Origin: Cryomorphaceae bacterium | GTDB taxonomy: Bacteria; Bacteroidota; Bacteroidia; Flavobacteriales_D; Crocinitomicaceae | Reading direction: 5' to 3' | DNA length: 64,000 nucleotides | Assembly: GCA_027483605.1 (NCBI GenBank) | Contig: JAIXUE010000044.1 | Location: forward strand, 1 to 64,000 | Part shown: in pieces, positions 51,427 through 59,733 of the stretch | How positions within the stretch are numbered: the stretch's first letter is position 1 | Layout: the number at the start of each line of letters is the position of its first letter | Notes under the pieces: model-generated | What the model was told of the DNA's origin: nothing | Database searches by the model: none | What the model saw: only the letters and a program-made list of their open reading frames with translations | Translations under genes and position numbers: made by a program

Positions 51427-54204
51427 ATGTCAAAGAATAGTCAACGCGTATATCTTCATTTATTATCATTAGTGTTCTTGCTCGCGTTTTATACAAGACT
51501 AAACGCACAATCTATCGGTGGTATCGTCAATATCTATACAGCCGTTACCAACATGACTTCAAACAGTGTCACCGTGAATAGTGCAGCGGGTTTTGCTGTT
51601 GGCGATCGTGTGTTATTGATTCAAATGAAAGGGGCCACTATCAACCAAACCAACACCGCAAGTTTTGGTCAAATCGTGGCCTTGGGCTCGGCTGGTAACT
51701 TTGAATTCACCAACATTGCCAGCATCAGCGCCAATAACATCACTTTTGTAAGCAATCTATGTAAGCCTTTTTCAGTAGCGGGTAGAGTTCAGCTCATAAG
51801 GGTGCCGGTGTATAATCAAGCTACCATCAACGCTGTAGTGACCTCAAGTCCTTGGAACGGAAGCACGGGTGGGGTGGTAGCCATTGAAGCCACTACAAGC
51901 CTTACTTTTAACAATAGCATAGATGTCAGCGGCAAAGGTTTTGTGGGTGGTGCAGTGACTACAGGTTGGTTCATGTGCAATGACCCGAATTTTGCGAGTT
52001 CTGGCGCAAGTGCCGGGAAAAAAGGAGAGGGGATTGCGCTTGCGCCACTCAATTTAGATGGCAATAGAGCGCCGCTTGCCAATGGCGGTGGTGGAGCCAA
52101 TTCTGGCAACCCGGGAGCAGGTGGTGGTTCAAACGGTGGTGTTGGCGGACGTGGCGGCAATCAGTTTTCAGGGTCTTGCCCGGTAAACACAGCGTTTGGC
52201 ATGGGTGGTTACTTACTTGACTACAGCACATACCGCGCATATCTCGGTGGCGGTGGCGGTCGCGGCTACAAAGACAATGGCCTCAATGCTACGCCAGGAT
52301 CAAATGGCGGCGGAATTGTTTTTATTATTACCCCAACTATTGTTGGTAACAACCAGCAAATAGCGGCAAATGGCTTAAATGTTATCGGCAACACCGATTC
52401 TGAGGGCGCGGGTGCTGGTGGAGCTGGTGGCTGTGTTTACCTGCTCACGCAGAATGTCAGTAGCAATCTAAATGTCAATGTAAGTGGTGGCAATGGTGGA
52501 AATATCTTTAGCACCATGTGGTCTTCGGCTTGTCATGGCCCAGGTGGCGGCGGCGGCGGCGGCGCCATTGTTTTTCAGCAAGCCACCACACCTACCAACA
52601 TCGTTCCTGTTTTGAGTGGCGGAAATCCCGGTACTATTTTACATACTGGGCCTGCCTGCGCCGGATCTTCTTTTGGTGCGCAGGCTGGTGCTGCGGGTAT
52701 TTTAGTCTACAATTACCAAACACCAAGTCCAGGAACACCTCCCAATTTGGGACCAGATACCTTAATTTGTGCTGGCACGGCCATCACTTTGCAGCCAGAT
52801 TCCACATATAATAGTTATACCTGGAGCAACGGTGCAACAACAGCCAGTATCAGTGTCAATACAGCAGGTACTTATTGGCTAGATGTACCGAGTGGCTGTG
52901 GCATGGCCCGAGATTCTATCGTAGTCACAACCCAGCAACCTATAATTGACCTGGGTCCCGATGTTTCTCACTGTATTGGTGATTCAACCCTTCTGCAACC
53001 AACAGGTTCTACAGGTTCCTTTTTGTGGTCAACGGGTGCTACTACCGCCACCATTTATGTACAAAATGCAGGAAACTACGTGCTCAATGTACTGGATAAT
53101 TTAGGTTGTTCAGCACAAGATGAAGTCGTCGTGAACTTGCTTCAGCCCGACACCTCATCGAGTAGCCTAAGTTTGTGCGTTGGTTCAATTTATAACTTTT
53201 ACGGTCAGCAAGTTAACTCGGCCGGGACCTATCAAACAACGCTCAGTAACCAGTTTGGCTGCGATTCTTTGGTGTTCTTGACTGTCAATATGGAGGCAGA
53301 CACCAGTTATGTCTCTATGACTATTTGTGCCGATTCGACGCTTTCCTTCAATGGTTTGACTTTGACCAATCCTGGGGTTTATACAGTGCATTTAAGCAAT
53401 CAAAATGGTTGTGATTCTATGGTGGTCTTGACCTTATCTGAATGGGCTTTACCTGTGGTAAGTGTTGCTGATACTTTTGTTTGTGCAAATACCTGTGTTA
53501 CACTCGTGCCAAGTGGTGCTTTGGATTATGTTTGGGATGTTTCTCAAAATCCATCGGGCAGCATAACGGTTTGCCCTACTCAAACCACCGTCTACACAGT
53601 TATTGGTACAGATGTCAATGGTTGTCAGTCGCAGCCTACACAGGCAAGCGTTCAAATAGACCCTATTCCCAATCCTGACTTTTATATCAATCCAGATCAG
53701 GTAGAAATCGATGATCCCACCATTACTGTTTATAATGTTACAGCGGGTAATCTAAATCACCTCTGGACCATCAACGGTGACACTTTTGAAAATACTGCAA
53801 GTAGTTTCAATTATCTTTTGCCTTTTGCAGAAGGAACTTATAGCATTCAACTTGTGAGTTCAAGTGATTTAGGATGTACAGATTCTCTTACCTTAACGGC
53901 AAGCGTAATGAATAACATTGCCGTGTATATACCTAATGCCTTTACGCCAGATGAGCATGAATTCAATACGGTCTTTTTCCCTGTGTTCTCAACCGGATTT
54001 ACGCCGAAGGCATATCAGTTTACAATTTTTAACCGTTGGGGCGAAGAAATTTTCTTTAGTCAGGATCCAACTTCTTTTTGGGATGGCTCACTGCCAGATG
54101 GCACTGATTGCCCAGACGGCACCTACAACTACTTGCTCGAGTACCAAGAAATTGATAAAGGTGAAGTTAGGCGCATTCTTGGTTTTGTGCACTTACTGAG
54201 ATAA
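51427..54204 (+). CDS. Glycine-rich T9SS type-B surface protein
   Basis: The protein is 925 aa from the ATG at 51427 (MSKNSQRVYL). The five-codon longer reading would need a TTG. A signal peptide ends near TRLNAQ. Residues about 217-380 are Gly-rich with runs of four to seven Gly. Three to four beta-rich modules with paired Cys follow from about 438 to 745 (GPDTLICAG, GPDVSHCIGDS, CVGSIYNFYGQ, CADSTLSFNGL). A PKD-like region precedes the type-B T9SS CTD near 830 (IPNAFTPDEHEFN, FNRWGEEIFFS, ending GFVHLLR). It shares the CxG..FNG..GCDS modules with the preceding protein, so the two are probably related paralogues or partners at the cell surface. Confidence 0.88.
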   Translation: MSKNSQRVYLHLLSLVFLLAFYTRLNAQSIGGIVNIYTAVTNMTSNSVTVNSAAGFAVGDRVLLIQMKGATINQTNTASFGQIVALGSAGNFEFTNIASISANNITFVSNLCKPFSVAGRVQLIRVPVYNQATINAVVTSSPWNGSTGGVVAIEATTSLTFNNSIDVSGKGFVGGAVTTGWFMCNDPNFASSGASAGKKGEGIALAPLNLDGNRAPLANGGGGANSGNPGAGGGSNGGVGGRGGNQFSGSCPVNTAFGMGGYLLDYSTYRAYLGGGGGRGYKDNGLNATPGSNGGGIVFIITPTIVGNNQQIAANGLNVIGNTDSEGAGAGGAGGCVYLLTQNVSSNLNVNVSGGNGGNIFSTMWSSACHGPGGGGGGGAIVFQQATTPTNIVPVLSGGNPGTILHTGPACAGSSFGAQAGAAGILVYNYQTPSPGTPPNLGPDTLICAGTAITLQPDSTYNSYTWSNGATTASISVNTAGTYWLDVPSGCGMARDSIVVTTQQPIIDLGPDVSHCIGDSTLLQPTGSTGSFLWSTGATTATIYVQNAGNYVLNVLDNLGCSAQDEVVVNLLQPDTSSSSLSLCVGSIYNFYGQQVNSAGTYQTTLSNQFGCDSLVFLTVNMEADTSYVSMTICADSTLSFNGLTLTNPGVYTVHLSNQNGCDSMVVLTLSEWALPVVSVADTFVCANTCVTLVPSGALDYVWDVSQNPSGSITVCPTQTTVYTVIGTDVNGCQSQPTQASVQIDPIPNPDFYINPDQVEIDDPTITVYNVTAGNLNHLWTINGDTFENTASSFNYLLPFAEGTYSIQLVSSSDLGCTDSLTLTASVMNNIAVYIPNAFTPDEHEFNTVFFPVFSTGFTPKAYQFTIFNRWGEEIFFSQDPTSFWDGSLPDGTDCPDGTYNYLLEYQEIDKGEVRRILGFVHLLR
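52546..52563 (+). repeat. GGC trinucleotide tract in the glycine-rich region
   Basis: Six consecutive GGC codons, following one GGT, encode seven glycines. In-frame slippage here would change length without changing the frame. Confidence 0.9.
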
Positions 54205-54206
54205 AA

Positions 54207-54232
54207 AAAAGCCCTGTATATACAGGGCTTTT
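54207..54232. terminator. Bidirectional terminator after the second T9SS gene
   Basis: A perfect 26-nt palindrome has the core arm GCCCTGTA / TACAGGGC with A-tracts and T-tracts on the two sides. It can stop both the T9SS gene and the convergent DUF2795 gene. Confidence 0.85.
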
Positions 54233-54255
54233 AAGTTTTAGATCAATTGTCTTGA

Positions 54256-54477
54256 TCAATATTCATCTTCGTTGAAAAGAAAGTCTTCTCTTGAGGGGTA
54301 GTCGGGCCAAATTTCTTCGATGCTTTCATACATATCGCCCTCGTCTTCGAGGTCCTGTAGGTTTTCAACAACTTCTAGAGGCGCGCCGGTGCGAATGGCA
54401 AAATCGATGAGTTCTTCTTTAGTGGCAGGCCACGGTGCATCTTCAAGGTAGGAGGCAAGTTCCAGTGTCCAGTACAT
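54256..54477 (-). CDS. Small acidic DUF2795 protein
   Basis: The 73-aa protein has MYWTLELASYLEDAPWPATK at the start, then LIDFAIRTGAPLEVVENLQDL and an acidic tail ending EDFLFNEDEY. The core matches DUF2795, small proteins common in Bacteroidota and actinobacteria. No function is established. It has its own promoter at 54506-54535. Confidence 0.8.
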   Translation of the reverse strand: MYWTLELASYLEDAPWPATKEELIDFAIRTGAPLEVVENLQDLEDEGDMYESIEEIWPDYPSREDFLFNEDEY

Positions 54478-54505
54478 GAGTCAAATATTTAGGTTTAATT
54501 TTTGG

Positions 54506-54535
54506 CAAAAGTAATTTTTATTTCCAAAAATCCAA
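54506..54535 (-). promoter_or_regulatory. Promoter of the DUF2795 gene (-33 TTG, -7 TACTTTTG)
   Basis: On the minus strand TTG at 54535..54533, a 19-nt spacer, then TACTTTTG at 54513..54506, 28 nt before the ATG at 54477. Confidence 0.6.
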
Positions 54536-54562
54536 GTGTCAATCAAAAAAACTAGTAAAAAA

Positions 54563-55111
54563 TTAATGTCGAGGTGTCCAGGTATGTTCTTGAGCGCCTT
54601 TGTCTAGGCTGAGTTTCCGTGACAATACAAAGAGGTAGTCACTAAGGCGATTGAGGTAGGTGAGTACCAGTGCTTCTACGCCTTCTAATTCATCTAATGT
54701 AACCGCCATGCGTTCTGCTCTGCGGCAAATGCAACGCGCTACGTGCGCATGGGCGCTAATGGCATGACCACCTGGTAAAATAAAAGCGGTGAGTGGGGGC
54801 AAGGCTTCATCCATGACATCCATCCAGTGTTCGAGTTTTTCGACGTCACTTTCAAGAAGATCGGGTAATTGCATTTTAGACTTCTCGGGGTCGGCAGCTA
54901 AATGAGAGCCAATCGTAAACAAGCGGTCTTGTATCTCTTGAAGTTGCGAGACATAAAGCACATTGATGTCGAGTGTGCTGATCAGACCGATATACGAGTT
55001 GAGTTCATCTACGGTGCCGTAGGCTTCTATGCGAACATCTCCTTTAGAGACGCGTGTGCCGCCAATGAGGCCAGTACTGCCTTGATCTCCTTTTTTGGTG
55101 TAAATTTTCAT
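54563..55111 (-). CDS. PduO-type ATP:cob(I)alamin adenosyltransferase
   Basis: The 182-aa protein has KIYTKKGDQGSTGLIGGTRVSK, RIEAYGTVDELNSYIG, and the conserved CRRAERMAV and YLNRLSDYLFVLSRKL helices that form the PduO trimer active site. It makes adenosylcobalamin, the cofactor of methylmalonyl-CoA mutase and other radical mutases. It starts 7 nt after the ispH stop, so the two are probably co-transcribed. No B12 riboswitch space exists between them. Confidence 0.93.
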   Translation of the reverse strand: MKIYTKKGDQGSTGLIGGTRVSKGDVRIEAYGTVDELNSYIGLISTLDINVLYVSQLQEIQDRLFTIGSHLAADPEKSKMQLPDLLESDVEKLEHWMDVMDEALPPLTAFILPGGHAISAHAHVARCICRRAERMAVTLDELEGVEALVLTYLNRLSDYLFVLSRKLSLDKGAQEHTWTPRH

Positions 55112-55118
55112 CTGAATG

Positions 55119-56336
55119 CTAGTCTAGGGAAGCAAGCAAAGCGCTCACCTCTGAGTGTGTATATTTTATGGCTAAAATAGCGTGCATGACTTGCTCAACG
55201 ATGCTATCTGGGCAAGACGCCCCAGAGGTCAAGACCACGCGGATGTCATCTTGAAGTGGAAGAAATGTTTCGGACCGAAGAATTTCTTTACTGTGGAAAT
55301 CAAAATGCTGAATAGCAGCGCCATTGATCTCGGTAGCATCTTTGATATAGTAGGTCGGAAACTTTTGCTCGAGGAGCTCCACCAAATGGCTTGTGTTGGA
55401 GCTGTTGTAGCCTCCTACCACTACCGCGAGGTCTGCTTCTTGTTCGAGTAAGCCAAGGGTGGCAGATTGGTTGTCATTGGTAGCGTAGCAAAGCGTATCG
55501 CGGGTATCAGCCATGAAGTTTTTGATTTGCGCTTCACCATGCAGCGAAATGTAGCAACTCCTTAAATAATCAGTGATTGCTTGGGTTTCAGAAGCGAGCA
55601 TGGTGGTTTGATTCACCACACCTATTTTTGATAAATCGCGCGCTGGGTCAAAGCCATTACTCATTTTTCCCTCAAAGTGAGCCAAAAGTTCTTTTGCTGA
55701 TTGCTGTCCCAAAATGTAAGCGCCTAGTAATTGTGCTTCTTTCATATCTTTGACAATCAGTGCCGGACCATTAGCGACAGCATGCGAAAAAGTGGCGCGC
55801 GTTTCTTCGTGGTCGTGCTTGCCGTGAATGATGATCGTGTGCTGTGTTTCACCTAGTTTTTCTGAACGGTTCCAGACTTTTTCTACAAAGGGGCAGGTGG
55901 TATTGTACGTTTGAATGTCTAGCCCCAAATTAGTGAGTTCTTGCTCGATTTCAAGCGTAGTGCCGAAAGCTGGAATCAGGACGATGTCGTTGGGTGTAAG
56001 GGTGTCAAAAGCAATCAATTGCTTTCCGTGGGTATCTTGTAAAAACTGAATGCCATTACTTGTAAGGTCTTCATTGACCGCAGGATTATGGATCATTTGG
56101 CTGAGTAAGAAAATACGTTTGCCGGGATGCTCTTGTAGGGCTTTGTAGCTGCGCTCGATGGCATTTTCCACACCGTAGCAGAATCCAAAATGTCGAGCGA
56201 TAAGAAAGGTAAACGAGCCAATTTGAAGCGTGCTTGGGCTAAAATCTTTTTTGCGCGGATCTGCAAGCTTGCGCTGTGCTTTGATTTTGCTCAGCAAAGG
56301 AGACCTATAAAAAGTAGGGACTTCAAATTGTTTCAT
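55119..56336 (-). CDS. ispH: 4-hydroxy-3-methylbut-2-enyl diphosphate reductase, long form
   Basis: The protein is 405 aa, about 100 residues longer than the E. coli enzyme. The three Fe-S ligand cysteines are visible in FGFCYGVENA, YNTTCPFVEKVW and GASCPDSIVE. HGKHDHEETRA, VVNQTTM and GGYNSSNTSHL are also intact. The spacing and motifs (TTCPFVxKVWN, NGFDPxxDLxKIGVxNQTTM, YNSSNT) are those of cyanobacterial/plant IspH, not of the short proteobacterial type. It carries out the last step of the non-mevalonate isoprenoid route. The aminotransferase lies 37 nt upstream. Confidence 0.92.
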   Translation of the reverse strand: MKQFEVPTFYRSPLLSKIKAQRKLADPRKKDFSPSTLQIGSFTFLIARHFGFCYGVENAIERSYKALQEHPGKRIFLLSQMIHNPAVNEDLTSNGIQFLQDTHGKQLIAFDTLTPNDIVLIPAFGTTLEIEQELTNLGLDIQTYNTTCPFVEKVWNRSEKLGETQHTIIIHGKHDHEETRATFSHAVANGPALIVKDMKEAQLLGAYILGQQSAKELLAHFEGKMSNGFDPARDLSKIGVVNQTTMLASETQAITDYLRSCYISLHGEAQIKNFMADTRDTLCYATNDNQSATLGLLEQEADLAVVVGGYNSSNTSHLVELLEQKFPTYYIKDATEINGAAIQHFDFHSKEILRSETFLPLQDDIRVVLTSGASCPDSIVEQVMHAILAIKYTHSEVSALLASLD

Positions 56337-56373
56337 AGTCTTTTAACACTTTAACGCAACCAATGTTTTCAAA

Positions 56374-57576
56374 CTAGTGGTTCAGTTTGCCGGGATATTG
56401 CTCGAGCGCTACACGCAAGCACTCCACAGCAGCTTTGAGGTGCGCTTGATCGAGTACATATGCAATGCGCGCTTCTTGCAAGCCTGCACCTGGGGTGGCA
56501 TAAAATCCATTGGCTGGCGCCATCATAACTGTCTGTCCTTCGAAAGAGAATTCTTCCAATAACCATTGACAAAAATGCTCGGCGTTTGCAACCGGGAATT
56601 TAGCAACGCAATAAAATGCGCCACTCGGTTTAGGACAAAAAACACCCGGGATGCTGTTGAGCCCCTCTACCATTATATTGCGACGCGCTACGTATTCGGC
56701 TACCACTTCATCGAAATAGCTTTGAGGCGTAGCCAATGCAGCTTCTGCAGCTATCTGATCTACTGTTGGCGGAGACAAACGCGCTTGCCCGAACTTCAGG
56801 GCAGCAGCCATGAATTCTTTGTTTTTGGAAATGAGTGCTCCAATGCGGGCACCACACATCGAGTAGCGCTTAGAAACGGAGTCTATCATGACGACATTTT
56901 GCTCAATCCCTGTTAAGTTCATCGTGGAAAATGGCTTGGCACCATCGTAACAAAACTCGCGGTAAACTTCGTCGGCAAATAAGAAAAGATCGTGTTTTTG
57001 AACGATGTCTCGGAGTTGCTCGAGTTCTGCTTGGGTGTAGAGGTAGCCAGTAGGGTTGCCTGGGTTGCAAATAATAATGGCTTTCGTTTTTGCTGTGATT
57101 TTTGCTTCAATTTGCGCCACTGGTGGCAAAGCAAAACCATTTTCGATATGTGAAGTAACCGGAACAACCTTAAGCCCAGCCATGACAGCAAAACCGTTGT
57201 AGTTTGCATAAAACGGTTCTGGAATAATGATTTCATCGCCTGGGTTACATGCGGTCATGAGGCCAAAAATAAGTGCTTCTGAGCCGCCCGTGGTAATGAT
57301 GATGTCTTCTGTTTGAACTGGAATACCTTGTTTTTGATAGCTGAGGGCCAATTTTTGACGGTAAGACTCAAAACCGGCCGAATGGCTGTATTCGAGTACC
57401 TGCTGATCGAGGTTGCGGATGGCCTCTAGAGCGGAGGCTGGTGTGTGGATATCAGGCTGTCCAATATTCAGGTGGTATACTGTCTTGCCCGCTTTTTTTG
57501 CGGCTTCCGCATACGGAACCAATTTGCGAATTGGAGAAGCGGGCATGTCGATGGCTTTTGAAGCGATTAGAGGCAT
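56374..57576 (-). CDS. Pyridoxal-phosphate-dependent aminotransferase, class I/II
   Basis: The 400-aa protein has LNIGQPDIHTP near the N terminus, NPGNPTG in the middle, and the PLP lysine in DSVSKRYSMCGARIG. The fold type I pattern and YANYNGF fit aspartate/aromatic aminotransferase subgroup Ib. The exact amino donor cannot be read. It is upstream of ispH and pduO on the same strand. Confidence 0.9.
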   Translation of the reverse strand: MPLIASKAIDMPASPIRKLVPYAEAAKKAGKTVYHLNIGQPDIHTPASALEAIRNLDQQVLEYSHSAGFESYRQKLALSYQKQGIPVQTEDIIITTGGSEALIFGLMTACNPGDEIIIPEPFYANYNGFAVMAGLKVVPVTSHIENGFALPPVAQIEAKITAKTKAIIICNPGNPTGYLYTQAELEQLRDIVQKHDLFLFADEVYREFCYDGAKPFSTMNLTGIEQNVVMIDSVSKRYSMCGARIGALISKNKEFMAAALKFGQARLSPPTVDQIAAEAALATPQSYFDEVVAEYVARRNIMVEGLNSIPGVFCPKPSGAFYCVAKFPVANAEHFCQWLLEEFSFEGQTVMMAPANGFYATPGAGLQEARIAYVLDQAHLKAAVECLRVALEQYPGKLNH

Positions 57577-57594
57577 TTGTTAAATTTTAGTGTT

Positions 57595-57602
57595 CAAAAT
57601 TA
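57595..57602 (-). promoter_or_regulatory. -7 box of the aminotransferase gene
   Basis: TAATTTTG on the minus strand, 18 nt before the ATG at 57576. The rest of this 163-nt divergent region is AT-rich with no ORF; I see no clear -7 box for the sigma-factor gene, though TATATTCG at 57651-57658 is a weak candidate. Confidence 0.42.
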
Positions 57603-57739
57603 AGCAAACTTTTTTTTGTAGATTTTTTTTATTTCATGACAAATAATCTATATATTCGCTGAAATAAACCCTAAAAGTCGCCTATAGATCAAATTTACCT
57701 TTAACCGCCGAAACTACTTTCAGCACAAAAGTGTAAACT

Positions 57740-58339
57740 ATGATCTTATCTCAATTAAGCGATTCTCAGCTCATTCAATCTTATGTTGCCGGTAACGAAG
57801 ACGCTTTTGCACAGCTCTTGTCGCGCCATCAAGAAGCCATTTTTAAGTTCATTTACAATAAAGTAAAAGACGCAGAACTGACCAACGATCTTTTTCAAGA
57901 GACTTTCGTTAAAGTCATTCAGAAGCTCAAGTTAGGCGCCTACAATGAAGAGGGTAAGTTTTTGCCTTGGGTGTTGCGCATTGCCCACAACCTCGTGATT
58001 GACCATTTTCGGAAGCAAACCAAACACCGCATGATCTCCGAGCGCCACTCGTGGTCAGAAGATTACAATATCTTTCACCGTATAGCTAGTGAAGATGCCA
58101 ATTTTGTGCAGCAGACGACTGCAGAAGAAATCGCAGATCAACTCCATGCTTTAATGGCACACCTTCCTGAAAGTCAACGTGAAATGATTTACATGCGCTT
58201 GTTTGAGGAGCGTTCTTTTAAAGAGATCTCCGAGTCTGAAGGCGTAAGCATCAATACGGCTTTGGGAAGAATGCGCTATGCCTTACTTAATTTGCGAAAA
58301 ATGATTGATGAACATGCGCTTAGCATGGAGCTTTCTTAG
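57740..58339 (+). CDS. RNA polymerase sigma factor, ECF/sigma-70 region 2-4 type
   Basis: The 199-aa protein has region 2 (RHQEAIFKFIYNKVKDAELTNDLFQETFVKV, with ILRIAHNLVIDHFRK) and region 4 (LPESQREMIYMRLFEERSFKEISESEGVSINTALGRMRYAL). No anti-sigma gene is adjacent. ffh follows 44 nt downstream with its own -7 box. Regulon unknown. Confidence 0.9.
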   Translation: MILSQLSDSQLIQSYVAGNEDAFAQLLSRHQEAIFKFIYNKVKDAELTNDLFQETFVKVIQKLKLGAYNEEGKFLPWVLRIAHNLVIDHFRKQTKHRMISERHSWSEDYNIFHRIASEDANFVQQTTAEEIADQLHALMAHLPESQREMIYMRLFEERSFKEISESEGVSINTALGRMRYALLNLRKMIDEHALSMELS

Positions 58340-58359
58340 TCCAATTCAAATTTGCTGTG

Positions 58360-58367
58360 TATCTTTG
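58360..58367 (+). promoter_or_regulatory. -7 box of ffh
   Basis: TATCTTTG, perfect match, 16 nt before the ATG at 58384. Confidence 0.5.
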
Positions 58368-58383
58368 CAGACACGTTTGAATT

Positions 58384-59730
58384 ATGTTTGAGAATCTTAC
58401 CGATAAGTTTGAAAGAGCCTTTAAAGTCCTCAAAGGACAAGGCCAAATTACCGAAATTAACGTAGCTGAAACGCTCAAAGAAGTGCGTCGTGCGCTACTT
58501 GATGCCGATGTCAGTTTCAATACAGCTAAGCAGTTTACCAATACTGTCAAAGAAAAGGCACTTGGTCGCGACGTCTTAAATGCTGTTTCTCCAGGTCAGC
58601 TCATGATCAAAATTTGCCATGAAGAACTCATTGAGCTCATGGGTGGCAACGAGGTGGAAATCAGCTTGAAAGGCGCTCCTGCTATTGTGCTTATGTCGGG
58701 CTTGCAGGGTTCAGGTAAAACGACCTTTACTGGTAAGTTAGGTTCTTATCTTCAAAACAAAAAAGGCAAAAAAGTATTGCTCGTTGCCTGCGACGTCTAC
58801 CGCCCAGCGGCTATTGACCAATTGCACGTGCTCGGAGAGCAGCTTTCTATAGAAGTCTACTCCAATAAAGAAGAAAAAAATCCAATCGCCATTGCGCAAG
58901 CCGCAATTGCGCATGCAAAAAGCAATGCATTCAACGTCGTTTTGGTCGATACCGCCGGCCGTTTGGCTGTCGATAGCCAAATGATGGACGAAATCGCGGG
59001 GCTCAAACAAGCCTTGCAACCTTCCGAAACGCTATTTGTAGTCGATTCCATGACGGGTCAAGACGCTGTCAATACTGCAAAAGCTTTCAACGACCGCATT
59101 AATTTTGATGGAGTAGTGCTCACTAAACTAGATGGCGACACCCGCGGGGGTGCAGCACTCTCGATCAAATCTGTGGTCAACAAGCCCATTAAGTTTGTCG
59201 GAACCGGCGAAAAAATGGATGCGCTCGATATCTTCTATCCCAAAAGAATGGCAGACCGCATCCTCGGGATGGGCGATGTCGTTTCCTTGGTAGAGCGCGC
59301 TCAAGAGCAATTCAACGAAGAAGAAGCGCGCCGTTTGCAAAAGAAAATCATGAAAGATCAGTTTGATCTCAATGATTTCCTTGCGCAGCTCCAACAGATC
59401 AAAAAAATGGGCAACGTCAAAGACCTCATGGGCATGATTCCCGGAATGGGCAAAGCCATGAAAGATGTCGACATCCCAGACGACGCCTTCAAAGGCATCG
59501 AAGCCATTATCCTATCCATGACGCCTAAAGAAAGAGCCAATCCTGGTTTGCTCAATCCTTCGCGCAAAAACCGCATCGCCAAAGGAAGCGGTACCAATAT
59601 TCAAGAAATCAATAAGTTACTCAAGCAATTCGAAGACATGCGCAAAATGATGAAACTCATGAGCAACCCGCGCAACATGATGGGCATGATGAGCAAACTC
59701 AAGGGCATGGGCGGAATGCCAGGCATGTAA
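58384..59730 (+). CDS. ffh: Signal recognition particle protein Ffh
   Basis: The 448-aa protein has an N-terminal helical bundle, then the NG GTPase with P-loop GLQGSGKTT, DVYRPAAIDQL, DTAGRL and TKLDGDTRGGAAL. The M domain is methionine-rich and ends in MMGMMSKLKGMGG. It binds signal peptides and 4.5S RNA to target proteins to the membrane. The membrane protease-like gene starts 3 nt after its stop. Confidence 0.97.
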   Translation: MFENLTDKFERAFKVLKGQGQITEINVAETLKEVRRALLDADVSFNTAKQFTNTVKEKALGRDVLNAVSPGQLMIKICHEELIELMGGNEVEISLKGAPAIVLMSGLQGSGKTTFTGKLGSYLQNKKGKKVLLVACDVYRPAAIDQLHVLGEQLSIEVYSNKEEKNPIAIAQAAIAHAKSNAFNVVLVDTAGRLAVDSQMMDEIAGLKQALQPSETLFVVDSMTGQDAVNTAKAFNDRINFDGVVLTKLDGDTRGGAALSIKSVVNKPIKFVGTGEKMDALDIFYPKRMADRILGMGDVVSLVERAQEQFNEEEARRLQKKIMKDQFDLNDFLAQLQQIKKMGNVKDLMGMIPGMGKAMKDVDIPDDAFKGIEAIILSMTPKERANPGLLNPSRKNRIAKGSGTNIQEINKLLKQFEDMRKMMKLMSNPRNMMGMMSKLKGMGGMPGM

Positions 59731-59733
59731 ACC

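Noticed and set aside
56337-56373. Cobalamin riboswitch upstream of ispH-pduO
   Set aside because: Only 37 nt separate the aminotransferase and ispH; there is no B12-box-like sequence.
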